Assembly (NCBI RefSeq): GCF_900188155.1
Contig: NZ_FZOG01000002.1
Span: 201,845 to 265,844 of the forward strand
Direction: 5' to 3'
Source of the DNA: Pseudomonas segetis
GTDB taxonomy: Bacteria; Pseudomonadota; Gammaproteobacteria; Pseudomonadales; Pseudomonadaceae
DNA length: 64,000 bases
The position numbers and the translations under genes are program-made. Below the pieces are notes generated by a model that made no database searches, was not told the DNA's origin, and was given only the letters and a program-made list of their open reading frames with translations. Below are positions 25,024 to 30,779 of the stretch, in pieces (the stretch's first letter is position 1; each line of letters starts with the position of its first letter).

Positions 25024-25912
25024 TCTTCACCCCCTTTTCACTGATTCGAGCGGCGGCTTCTTGCGCTGCGTTGATATTGGCCTGGGTGTTTTCCATCTGG
25101 CGGGCCGTGGTGCCGTTGATCTGTCGTCCGGTAACCCACTGGGTATGCAGTGATTCAGCCTTGCACAGCAGGCCGCTCAGGCTATGGCATTCGTTGATTA
25201 AGCGGGCATCGTTCACAGACAGGTAAAACACGGCAACCTGCGGCGCAACATCAGCGCCAAGGCGGTCAATTAGCTGAGAAACCTGCCCGCCGACCTTGGC
25301 GTTCCAAACAGGCCATGCGTTGTAGCGCTTGCGGTAAGCAAAAGCGTAATTAGCCCAGGTGCGGAACGTTTTGCAGGCCTGGTCTTTTGGGCCTGGCATG
25401 TCGCTTGGGATATCAACCTTAGGCTTGTCGAGTTTTCCGCCCTCAATCACAACCAGCCCGGTAGCGCTTGCCGCAACCGGTAATTCTTTCAGGTTTAATT
25501 CCGGGTTTAATTCCTGGTTAAAAGATTCCTGTTTTATAGGTCTGTGTGAACCTACCCCCTCAGTTCCCTGTGAACCTACCGTGGGTTCAGCCTGACCTAT
25601 GGTAGGTTCACTCTGAACTGGGTTAGGTCTGTGTGAACCTACCCCTACCTCAAGGCAGAGACGGTATTGATTAGGCAGTTTGACACTGTTGGCTGAGCGG
25701 TTCTCTGTAACCAGAAAGCCGTTGTCTTCCAGTGACTGAATTGCGCGCTTAACGCTTGATACGCTCATGCCACAATCTTCCGCAATGCGCTTGTGCGAAG
25801 GGTCGCAGCGGCCTGTGTCATGGTTGGTGCGATTGGCCAGCATCAGCAAAACAAACTTCTCGCGCATTGGAAGCTTTATATCTACTGCCCAGGCCATAGC
25901 TTGGAAGCTCAT
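25007..25912 (-). CDS. Replication initiator, O-like with winged helix
   Basis: The protein has 301 residues from the ATG at 25912. Residues 13-86 form a winged helix-turn-helix (MREKFVLLMLANRTNHDTGR, HKRIAEDCGMSVSSVKRAIQ, SLEDNGFLV), as in RepO-type initiators that bind the phage origin. A low-complexity linker follows (residues 90-143), whose codons contain the iterons described separately, then a C-terminal domain with FRTWANYAFAYRKRYN. It overlaps the P-like gene by 17 bp and the upstream small gene by 4 bp. An in-frame extension to 26050 is unlikely. Confidence 0.8.
   Translation of the reverse strand: MSFQAMAWAVDIKLPMREKFVLLMLANRTNHDTGRCDPSHKRIAEDCGMSVSSVKRAIQSLEDNGFLVTENRSANSVKLPNQYRLCLEVGVGSHRPNPVQSEPTIGQAEPTVGSQGTEGVGSHRPIKQESFNQELNPELNLKELPVAASATGLVVIEGGKLDKPKVDIPSDMPGPKDQACKTFRTWANYAFAYRKRYNAWPVWNAKVGGQVSQLIDRLGADVAPQVAVFYLSVNDARLINECHSLSGLLCKAESLHTQWVTGRQINGTTARQMENTQANINAAQEAAARISEKGVKNAFLQ
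25485..25643. promoter_or_regulatory. Probable replication origin inside the O-like gene
   Basis: Four exact copies of GTGAACCTACC lie at 25546, 25570 and 25633 (direct) and 25601-25611 (inverted), spread over 98 bp. Beside them an A/T-rich stretch (25485-25540) contains two copies of GGTTTAATTCC and several TTAA steps. This is the layout of lambda ori: iterons for the initiator next to an unwinding element, within the initiator gene. Confidence 0.7.
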
Positions 25913-26163
25913 GCCGACACCTTTTGAGCAATTTCGTACTGAGCAACACGAACCTGCTTGCCCTGTGCGTTGATGACGGCTACAGGCCGGGAGTTGATCT
26001 GCATACCACTCATGCGCAGATCGTTGATACGTGCAGCCAAGCGAAAGCATGAGAACTGCTTTAAGGCCTCGCCTGCCGTAATAGACTTGCCTGCTTCAAG
26101 CCAGCTGCGAATAGCGGCGGCCTGGCTGACAGAGGTATTGATGTTTTGGTTTGTGCTGTCCAT
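25909..26163 (-). CDS. Small helix-turn-helix protein
   Basis: The 84-residue protein has a helical core with SVSQAAAIRSWLEAGKSITA, LKQFSCFRLAARINDLRMSG and a wing-like MQINSRPVAVINAQGKQVRV, a form common upstream of replication genes in Pseudomonas phages. It probably binds DNA. GAGGT precedes the ATG at 26163; an in-frame GTG two codons upstream is possible. It overlaps the O-like gene by 4 bp. Confidence 0.75.
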   Translation of the reverse strand: MDSTNQNINTSVSQAAAIRSWLEAGKSITAGEALKQFSCFRLAARINDLRMSGMQINSRPVAVINAQGKQVRVAQYEIAQKVSA

Positions 26164-26227
26164 AATCACCTCACGAACTGCTGTAACGAATAGCCACCAT
26201 GCCCGGTGGCTTTTTTGTGCCTGTAAT

Positions 26228-26671
26228 TCAGCCGACCTGCTGTAAGCCGGCGGAGCTTTTGATCGCGTTCAGAAACTCTTGAAGGCTCCGCATTTCTTTG
26301 GCTACAGCCGTTTCAATGTCGCGCTTTTCTTGGGCCGTAAGTACCGAGTCAGCCAATGCGTCCATAGCAACCTGGGTGGTTGATGCTGAGTCGCGTAGGG
26401 TTTCCATCAGCGCCGCCATGGGTGTTGCCTTGGAGGCCTTCTGAATTGGCGCAAGCTCGTAGCCAAGCTCTGCCGCCAGCGCACGCAATGAGCGCTGGTC
26501 CTTGCTGTGCAGGTTGATCAGGAAGAACTGGGCAAGCGTCAGCTTGTGGTCGTCATTCTTCGGATTGGTGCGCTGCAGCAAGGCGGTGTGTGACAAGCCA
26601 ATCATTGGCGCCAGCTTCTTAGCCCCAGCGTCTAGAACGGTTTCATGTACGGCGTTTTCAATGTGTTCCAT
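26228..26671 (-). CDS. CII-like transcription activator
   Basis: The 147-residue protein from the ATG at 26671 (AGAGGA eight bases upstream) resembles phage CII-type regulators: VLDAGAKKLAPMIGLSHTAL is a helix-turn-helix, followed by KNDDHKLTLAQFFLIN and a helical oligomerisation tail. It lies downstream of cro and upstream of the O-like gene, the cII position in lambda. By analogy it would promote lysogeny. Confidence 0.75.
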   Translation of the reverse strand: MEHIENAVHETVLDAGAKKLAPMIGLSHTALLQRTNPKNDDHKLTLAQFFLINLHSKDQRSLRALAAELGYELAPIQKASKATPMAALMETLRDSASTTQVAMDALADSVLTAQEKRDIETAVAKEMRSLQEFLNAIKSSAGLQQVG

Positions 26672-26757
26672 CCGTAAAATCCTCTTTTTTCTTTCCGTGG
26701 AGCCAGTGACTTGGCGCTGGCATTCTGTTGTCACTCAATCAACCAAGGGCGTTGCCG

Positions 26758-26982
26758 ATGACTGACCTTTCCGAACTGCGTGGCGAGCTTCTTGCGCTGC
26801 GGTGTCACGTTGCTGCTTTGGTTGAAGTTATGCCGCTATCGGCCCAGCTTCGGTTTAACGGCAAACTTGCTACGGCTTCCCTGTTGCTGCGGCCTAATCA
26901 GCCAGGCTGCGAACAGGCAGCCTTTGACCGAACAGCAAAAATGCTGACAGCTAAGCGACCGATGCAGTCTCGGGCTGGGTAG
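26758..26982 (+). CDS. Possible small protein antisense in the cro-cII gap
   Basis: The frame encodes 74 residues, starting MTDLSELRGELLALRCHVAA, an amphipathic helix that looks protein-like, and AAGGG lies eight bases upstream. It runs opposite to the cro/cII transcript and overlaps cro by 32 bp. It fills a 280-bp gap otherwise without a gene. Function unknown; it could be a chance frame. Confidence 0.45.
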   Translation: MTDLSELRGELLALRCHVAALVEVMPLSAQLRFNGKLATASLLLRPNQPGCEQAAFDRTAKMLTAKRPMQSRAG

Positions 26983-27136
26983 CCTTGAGCTTGTTCTTGC
27001 TAAGCACTTGAATCTGGTACTGGCGAACCAATGGAGGTGTATCACCCCACCCTGTAATGGCACTTGGTCGAATGCCCAAGGCCTTTGCCAGCTTCACTTT
27101 TGAGCCAAAGTGCTTGGCTGCTTCCTGTGTATTCAT
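26951..27136 (-). CDS. Cro-like repressor (YdaS/Cro-type HTH)
   Basis: The 61-residue DNA-binding protein has a helix-turn-helix at QEAAKHFGSKVKLAKALGIR and PSAITGWGD, like YdaS/Cro proteins in lambdoid prophages. GGGAG lies 7 bases before the ATG. It is transcribed away from cI, with operators between them, the classic cro position heading the leftward early operon. Confidence 0.82.
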   Translation of the reverse strand: MNTQEAAKHFGSKVKLAKALGIRPSAITGWGDTPPLVRQYQIQVLSKNKLKATQPETASVA

Positions 27137-27164
27137 CTGGTAACTCCCGTGAACGTATATGAAT

Positions 27165-27234
27165 TAAAGCATACTGAAATAAAAACCGAAAGCACTGAAA
27201 TACAGCGCTACATGCTTAATTTCAGCAGGCTTAA
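27165..27234. promoter_or_regulatory. Operators between cro and cI
   Basis: TAAAGCATACTGAA (27165-27178) and TTCAGCAGGCTTAA (27221-27234) fit the palindrome TTNAG-N4-CTNAA also found three times at 28157-28216. A degenerate half site lies near 27188-27199. TAAAAT at 27232-27237 could be the -10 of a weak cI promoter; its start would fall at the cI ATG (27245), implying a leaderless message as for lambda cI. No convincing ribosome site precedes cI. Confidence 0.65.
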
Positions 27235-27244
27235 AATTCACGGT

Positions 27245-27901
27245 ATGGAAAGACACGAAAGAATCGCCAAGGCGATACGCGAAAGCGGACTTAAAAAGCA
27301 GGAAGTTGCTAAGGCTTGCGGCGTCGCGAACTCTGCGGTTACCCAGTGGATCAATGGCGACAGCAAAAGCATGAAGCCGGAAAACCTATTTGCGCTCGCA
27401 AAGCTCACCGGATTCAGCCCTAAATGGCTGGCTATAGAAGAAGGCCCTGAAGTCCTGGATGATGAAAGCCCGCTTGATGGGTATGAGCTTGTTCCCCAGC
27501 TGACAGCAAAGGCAGCTATGGGCAATGGCTACGCCAATGATCATGTCGAGGTTAAGGGCGGGCTGGCGTTTAAGCGCGAATGGCTGAACAGGCTGCACGC
27601 CCCGATTGGCGCTTGCAGTGTTATCTATGCCATGGGCAGCAGTATGGAGCCGACCATTAATGACGGAGAGGTGGTGCTGATCAATCATGAGCACCAAGAT
27701 CCCGTGGACGGCCGTATCTACGTCTTACGCCGAGCTGATGGTGAAGTGATCATTAAGCGCCTGGTCAAACAGATGACTGGCTGGCTCATACGCTCGGACA
27801 ACGAAGACAAACGCCGCTACCCTGACGAGCCTATTTCACCAGACGGCCTGCAGCATGTCGAAATACTTGGGCGTGTTATCTGGAGAGGCGGAGAGCTTTA
27901 A
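27245..27901 (+). CDS. CI-type repressor with S24 self-cleavage domain
   Basis: The 218-residue LexA/CI-like repressor has an N-terminal helix-turn-helix (LKKQEVAKACGVANSAVTQW, residues 16-35) and a C-terminal peptidase S24 domain with the serine in GSSMEP (S133) and the lysine in VIIKRL (K171). The likely cleavage region is KAAMGNG (89-95). RecA-stimulated cleavage would induce the prophage. An in-frame ATG at 27110 lies within the cro gene and operators and is not the start. The next gene starts at its stop (TAATG). Confidence 0.92.
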   Translation: MERHERIAKAIRESGLKKQEVAKACGVANSAVTQWINGDSKSMKPENLFALAKLTGFSPKWLAIEEGPEVLDDESPLDGYELVPQLTAKAAMGNGYANDHVEVKGGLAFKREWLNRLHAPIGACSVIYAMGSSMEPTINDGEVVLINHEHQDPVDGRIYVLRRADGEVIIKRLVKQMTGWLIRSDNEDKRRYPDEPISPDGLQHVEILGRVIWRGGEL

Positions 27902-28086
27902 TGGTTTTCCTGTTCCTGTTCTTGGCCGCATGCCTTTTTGTGCTGTGCGCCAAAAGCACGGGCTCCATTCGTATTGCCCTCGCCTTCTGCTGTTTGCTTA
28001 ACGTGGCAGCCGCTGGCAAAGCCATTTATACCGGCGACCAATACGCCTACAAGCTCATGCCTCCCGAGAAAACCAAAATCCTCTAA
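27901..28086 (+). CDS. Small membrane protein co-expressed with the repressor
   Basis: The 61-residue protein is mostly two hydrophobic segments (residues 2-17 and 22-41) with a short polar C-terminal tail (YAYKLMPPEKTKIL). Its ATG overlaps the cI stop and a terminator follows, so it is made in lysogens from the cI transcript. This is the position of rexAB in lambda, where superinfection-exclusion genes often sit. No known family is recognised. Confidence 0.8.
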   Translation: MVFLFLFLAACLFVLCAKSTGSIRIALAFCCLLNVAAAGKAIYTGDQYAYKLMPPEKTKIL

Positions 28087-28110
28087 CCCCAGCATTTAAG
28101 TAATTCGGAT

Positions 28111-28136
28111 AGCCCCGCCACTGAGCGGGGCTTTTT
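28111..28136 (+). terminator. Terminator of the cI operon
   Basis: An 8-bp stem AGCCCCGC/GCGGGGCT, 6-nt loop and a run of five T residues. It isolates the lysogenic transcript from the early promoter that follows. Confidence 0.9.
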
Positions 28137-28156
28137 ATTGAGCGCCTCAAATTAAT

Positions 28157-28218
28157 TTCAGGTTACTTAAATAAATTCTTTCAGCATGCTTGACCTATTA
28201 ATTTCAGAATGCTTAAAT
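28157..28218 (+). promoter_or_regulatory. Rightward early promoter with three operators
   Basis: TTGACC (28190-28195), a 17-bp spacer and TTAAAT (28213-28218) form a promoter. Three operators of form TTNAG-N4-CTNAA lie at 28157-28170, 28180-28193 and 28203-28216, exactly 23 bp apart; the last two cover the -35 and the spacer/-10. CI binding would shut off the recombination/integration operon. This is the PL/OL equivalent of lambda. Confidence 0.82.
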
Positions 28219-28227
28219 TCAATCACA

Positions 28228-28401
28228 GCCGGACAACACCGGCAGCAAGACAGGCAGCGATGCCTTGGCCACGGCCAGAAAGCTCTTTAGTTGCACGTCC
28301 GGTTCGCCGGCAGGCCTCAAGAAGCCAGAACCTGTTACGTGGTCAAGCACAGCGAGCCTTGACCCCTGAGGGCCTCCCTCAGTCCGGCGCGGAAGGGCCG
28401 G
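28228..28401 (+). ncRNA. Hairpin-rich early leader, possible antitermination RNA
   Basis: The first 230 bases after the early promoter hold no convincing gene but five hairpins: GCCGG/CCGGC at 28228-28243, CCGG-TTCG-CCGG at 28299-28310, GGTCAAG/CTTGACC at 28341-28364, CTGAGGG/CCCTCAG at 28366-28382, and CCGGC/GCCGG at 28384-28401. No N-like arginine-rich protein is encoded. The place recalls the put RNA of phage HK022, which antiterminates in cis without a phage protein. A 73-residue frame here is discarded. Confidence 0.4.
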
Positions 28402-28447
28402 TAAGCGGAGTGTTAGCGGGAGTTCGCGGCTAATGAGAAGGATTCAA

Positions 28448-28507
28448 ATGATTTTCACTGATGCAGCTTGGCGACAGGCTGCATTGGGAAAACAACCGGA
28501 GAAATGA
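28448..28507 (+). CDS. Candidate leader peptide (19 aa)
   Basis: ATG at 28448 with AAGGA five bases upstream opens a 19-codon frame (MIFTDAAWRQAALGKQPEK) that stops one base before the next ATG. A 7-bp inverted repeat ATGCAGC/GCTGCAT lies within it. The strong ribosome site and tight spacing suggest it is translated, perhaps coupling translation of the next gene. Confidence 0.45.
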   Translation: MIFTDAAWRQAALGKQPEK

Positions 28508-28508
28508 A

Positions 28509-28715
28509 ATGGCTCAATTCAATATCGACAGCAGCCTGAGCAACGGCAAGCGCCTTGACTGGCTGGTTTTGCCAGGCAGTGGCGACACGGTAGACAGCAT
28601 CGTTATCGAGGTGCGCCGCGCCGCCATGAAGAAGTTCGGCGATGGTGTCTGGTTCAACCGCTGGACGCATGTGGTGGCGAGCAACGGATTCGTCACTGTG
28701 CAGATGCACGCATGA
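28509..28715 (+). CDS. Early phage protein of unknown function (68 aa)
   Basis: The protein starts MAQFNIDSSLSNGKRLDWLV and contains a strand-helix pattern (SIVIEVRRAAMKKFGDG) and aromatic WFNRWTHVV. No family is recognised. It is the first ordinary-sized gene of the early operon, preceded by GGAG and the leader peptide, and overlaps the next start by ATGA. Confidence 0.7.
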   Translation: MAQFNIDSSLSNGKRLDWLVLPGSGDTVDSIVIEVRRAAMKKFGDGVWFNRWTHVVASNGFVTVQMHA

Positions 28716-28915
28716 TGCGGTTCTTCAAGCCTGCTAAGGGCTGCCGGATCTTCGCCAGCGACAAGCACATGACCAAGCCAGCCGGAGAGTTCATCGGCTG
28801 GTGCGAGAAGGTAGATGACGGGGTGTGCATATTTCGCCTGGGCGCGGATGTTGATCGTTTCATCTGGCGATTCGGTTCCGGCGATCTGAACGACTGGTAT
28901 GAGTATTCAGCTTGA
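28712..28915 (+). CDS. Early phage protein of unknown function (67 aa)
   Basis: The 67-residue, aromatic-rich protein starts MMRFFKPAKGCRIFASDKHM and has an IGWCEKVDDGVCIFRL centre and a WRFGSGDLNDWYEYSA end. Several small beta-strands are likely. It overlaps the upstream gene by ATGA. A 7-bp hairpin (28948-28970) follows without a clear T run. Confidence 0.7.
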   Translation: MMRFFKPAKGCRIFASDKHMTKPAGEFIGWCEKVDDGVCIFRLGADVDRFIWRFGSGDLNDWYEYSA

Positions 28916-28992
28916 GGCGGATTTCTGGCAAGACCGAACGATTACTCGAGCGCCTTCCATGAGGGCGCTCTGTTGATCAACGGGAGAAACGA

Positions 28993-29352
28993 ATGAGCGA
29001 TTCATATCAAGCAATTTTTGATGCTGTGCGAAGCAAGATTGGCAATGTAGATGCTGGCGAGGCTATTGAGCGCTCGTTCCGCGACATGAACATTGCTCAC
29101 TATTTTGAAATGGCTAGCGCCGAAGCCCGCATGGCCATTTGTTCTATTCAGGAAGAGATGACAGCGCCGAGCGCGGTTTACCGGCCATCTATCAGCGTCG
29201 ACGGCAATCAGTGGTGTGCGCTCTACGGCGATGATCTGCAAAGCGGCGTTGCTGGTTTTGGTGATACGCCAGAGCAGGCTATGGCCGATTTCAATAAGAA
29301 CTGGCGCGAACCTTTGCGTAACTCGCCAAGCGGTTTAGCTAAATCTGTTTAA
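28993..29352 (+). CDS. Phage protein with HicB-like C-terminal half (119 aa)
   Basis: Residues 1-55 are helical. Residues 65-105 (SISVDGNQWCALYGDD, then GVAGFGDTPEQAMADFNKNW) have the strand-strand-helix pattern of HicB/double-strand-RNA-binding-like folds, a common but unassigned phage family. GGGAG lies before the ATG. The following 180 bp contain a tRNA-like element rather than a gene. Confidence 0.7.
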   Translation: MSDSYQAIFDAVRSKIGNVDAGEAIERSFRDMNIAHYFEMASAEARMAICSIQEEMTAPSAVYRPSISVDGNQWCALYGDDLQSGVAGFGDTPEQAMADFNKNWREPLRNSPSGLAKSV

Positions 29353-29374
29353 CACACACCGGGGCTTCGGCCTC

Positions 29375-29519
29375 GGCTGTTATTGGTGATTGATCTGTAG
29401 TTTCACTCGGTGGATCAGGGTGCCCGGACAGCCGGTGCGGCTTACTAGGTAGCGCTGCCGAAATAAGCGTAAGTCTTTGAGGTTCGAATCCTCGCCAGAT
29501 CAATCAACCAATACCAGCC
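29375..29519 (+). ncRNA. tRNA-like structured RNA 1 with extended terminal helix
   Basis: Outer helix: 29375-29379 pairs with 29515-29519, 29381-29387 with 29507-29513, and 29388-29397 with 29496-29505, giving 22 bp with one mismatch and one bulged A. Inside its 3' side is a T-arm, GAGG-TTCGAAT-CCTC (29479-29493), with a canonical TTCRANY loop. A 7-bp arm GGCTTAC/GTAAGTC (29439-29475) stands where the anticodon arm would be, but its loop is 23 nt. The D-arm region is about 40 nt and irregular. It is not a normal tRNA; it may be a stable phage RNA or a decayed tRNA. Confidence 0.5.
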
Positions 29520-29535
29520 AACAGAGGGCAGATAG

Positions 29536-29781
29536 ATGAGCAAAGAAAATGGCGGGCCAGCTTTCCCGATTGCAGGCGGGCAAAAAGTCTTATGCGGCAA
29601 TGATGTAAGGATAAAGCTTCCGCATTCAGGCATGACTCTGCGCGACTACTTCGCGGCCAAAGCGCTAACCGTGCTCTCTGGAACCCATACGCCAGAAGAC
29701 TTAGCTACTTGGGACTATCACCATTTTGCAGAATTCTCATACCGGGTAGCCGACGCAATGCTGGCTGAGCGCGACAAGTAA
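29536..29781 (+). CDS. Small phage protein, NGGPAFP family
   Basis: The 81-residue protein starts MSKENGGPAFPIAGGQ and has the GMTLRDYFAAKAL block typical of a widespread family of tailed-phage early proteins; the C-terminal helix ends RVADAMLAERDK. Function unknown. It lies between the two tRNA-like elements, with a GAGGG ribosome site. Confidence 0.78.
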   Translation: MSKENGGPAFPIAGGQKVLCGNDVRIKLPHSGMTLRDYFAAKALTVLSGTHTPEDLATWDYHHFAEFSYRVADAMLAERDK

Positions 29782-29811
29782 CCCCTTCATGGGCCAAGGA
29801 TGGCGCTTAAG

Positions 29812-29969
29812 GGTGTATTGAGAATGGAGTTCAGGACGAGGATACGGGTTGCTTTGCGATAACTCCGGGTTGCTCCGGATAACGCGCAAAGGTGCTTTGC
29901 CTGATCAGCCTAGCGAGAAGTCATCGCGTATCTGGCAGTTCAATTCTGCCACTCCATTCTCAATACACC
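29812..29969 (+). ncRNA. tRNA-like structured RNA 2 with perfect 19-bp terminal helix
   Basis: Bases 29812-29830 and 29951-29969 are perfect 19-bp complements. Directly inside the 3' strand is an ideal T-arm, GGCAG-TTCAATT-CTGCC (29934-29950), abutting the helix as in tRNA. A 6-bp arm GATACG/CGTATC (29841-29846/29927-29932) takes the anticodon-stem place, one base from the T-arm, and holds further hairpins (TTTGCG/CGCAAA, TCCGG/CCGGA). The 10 bases before it form no D-stem, as in the tRNA domain of tmRNA. No CCA and no anticodon loop are seen. Confidence 0.55.
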
Positions 29970-30070
29970 TTCCAGTGCAAGCGGCTGCCTCTTACTGCCG
30001 CGCTATAGCGAGGGAATTGCCATGAATGAATAACTAAAGGTTCCCGAGAATGCCTTACTCGGATCTTAAG

Positions 30071-30100
30071 AAAGCCCCGCACCCCATCGCGGGGCTTTCA
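30071..30100. terminator. Strong hairpin terminator inside the early operon
   Basis: A 10-bp stem AAAGCCCCGC/GCGGGGCTTT with an 8-nt loop. It follows tRNA-like element 2. Genes downstream in the same direction, down to integrase, need read-through or their own promoter. The bases 29970-30070 otherwise hold nothing I recognise. Confidence 0.75.
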
Positions 30101-30116
30101 CTATCTAAATCAATCA

Positions 30117-30190
30117 AGCGCATAAGCGAGCACTCACCATCTGAATCTTGCGGAAGGTCTGCAGGTGCCTGGGTGTTCGGCTTATGCGCT
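30117..30190 (+). promoter_or_regulatory. Inverted repeat abutting a ribosome site
   Basis: AGCGCATAAGC (30117-30127) and GCTTATGCGCT (30180-30190) are perfect 11-bp complements enclosing 52 bases. The 3' arm touches GGAGGT at 30191, the ribosome site of the gene at 30202. The fold could control translation of that gene. Confidence 0.5.
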
Positions 30191-30201
30191 GGAGGTGAAT
30201 C

Positions 30202-30627
30202 ATGACCACTGAAATTGCTCCCGACTTCACGGCCCGCAATACCTGGGGTAATCGTGGCGCTCAGGCTGAACGTGCCAAGGTTGAACGGTTCTTGAAAGAC
30301 CCCTTCCAGTCATCACGCGAAGCCGGCCGTGCTGAGAGAATCAGGAAGGGCAAGGCCATTCGCGAGTCGATGCGCCTTGTTCGCCACGCCGAGGCAGAGT
30401 TCGACGGCACGCCATGGCAGCGCGGATGCATTCGCTTGTTAGACCAGCTATTGAGCGTGCGAGAGGCGCCGAACATTGAGTTGCTATTCGCCCGCAATGA
30501 CATAGCGGTCGGCATGGTTGAGGGCTCAACGGCATTTGGTGCAATCACGCTGATGCAATGCCATTTGCTGCGCGACCTTCGCGATAACGCCTACCGGCGG
30601 CGCCTTGCCGAGTTGAGCGCACGATGA
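30202..30627 (+). CDS. Early phage protein of unknown function (141 aa)
   Basis: The 141-residue, Arg/Glu-rich helical protein starts MTTEIAPDFTARNTWGNRG, with SREAGRAERIRKGKAIRESM in the middle and a C-terminal helix LRDLRDNAYRRRLAELSAR. No family recognised. Strong GGAGGT ribosome site next to a long inverted repeat. Its end overlaps the next start. Confidence 0.7.
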   Translation: MTTEIAPDFTARNTWGNRGAQAERAKVERFLKDPFQSSREAGRAERIRKGKAIRESMRLVRHAEAEFDGTPWQRGCIRLLDQLLSVREAPNIELLFARNDIAVGMVEGSTAFGAITLMQCHLLRDLRDNAYRRRLAELSAR

Positions 30628-30779
30628 ACAGTTCGCAGATAAATAGCCTGCTCGCCCGGGCACGCCTACTAACGGTTGAAGCCAGTATTGAAGGCCGTCA
30701 GCCATCCAAAGAACTCAAGTCGCTGCTTGCCGAGATTAACCGGCGCGGCCTGAAATTCAGCGTAAAGGGGTATGTATGA
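30624..30779 (+). CDS. Small basic phage protein (51 aa)
   Basis: ATG at 30624 overlaps the previous stop (ATGA) and the frame ends with TGA at 30779, overlapping the next ATG. The product is helical and basic (SLLARARLLTVEASIEG then SLLAEINRRGLKFS). Perfect nesting between neighbours supports it. Function unknown. Confidence 0.65.
   Translation: MNSSQINSLLARARLLTVEASIEGRQPSKELKSLLAEINRRGLKFSVKGYV

Noticed and set aside
28209..28433. A 73-codon plus-strand frame over the hairpin-rich early leader
   Set aside because: It begins inside the promoter's -10/operator region, has no ribosome site, and its Arg/Pro/Ser-rich sequence follows from GC-rich hairpins.
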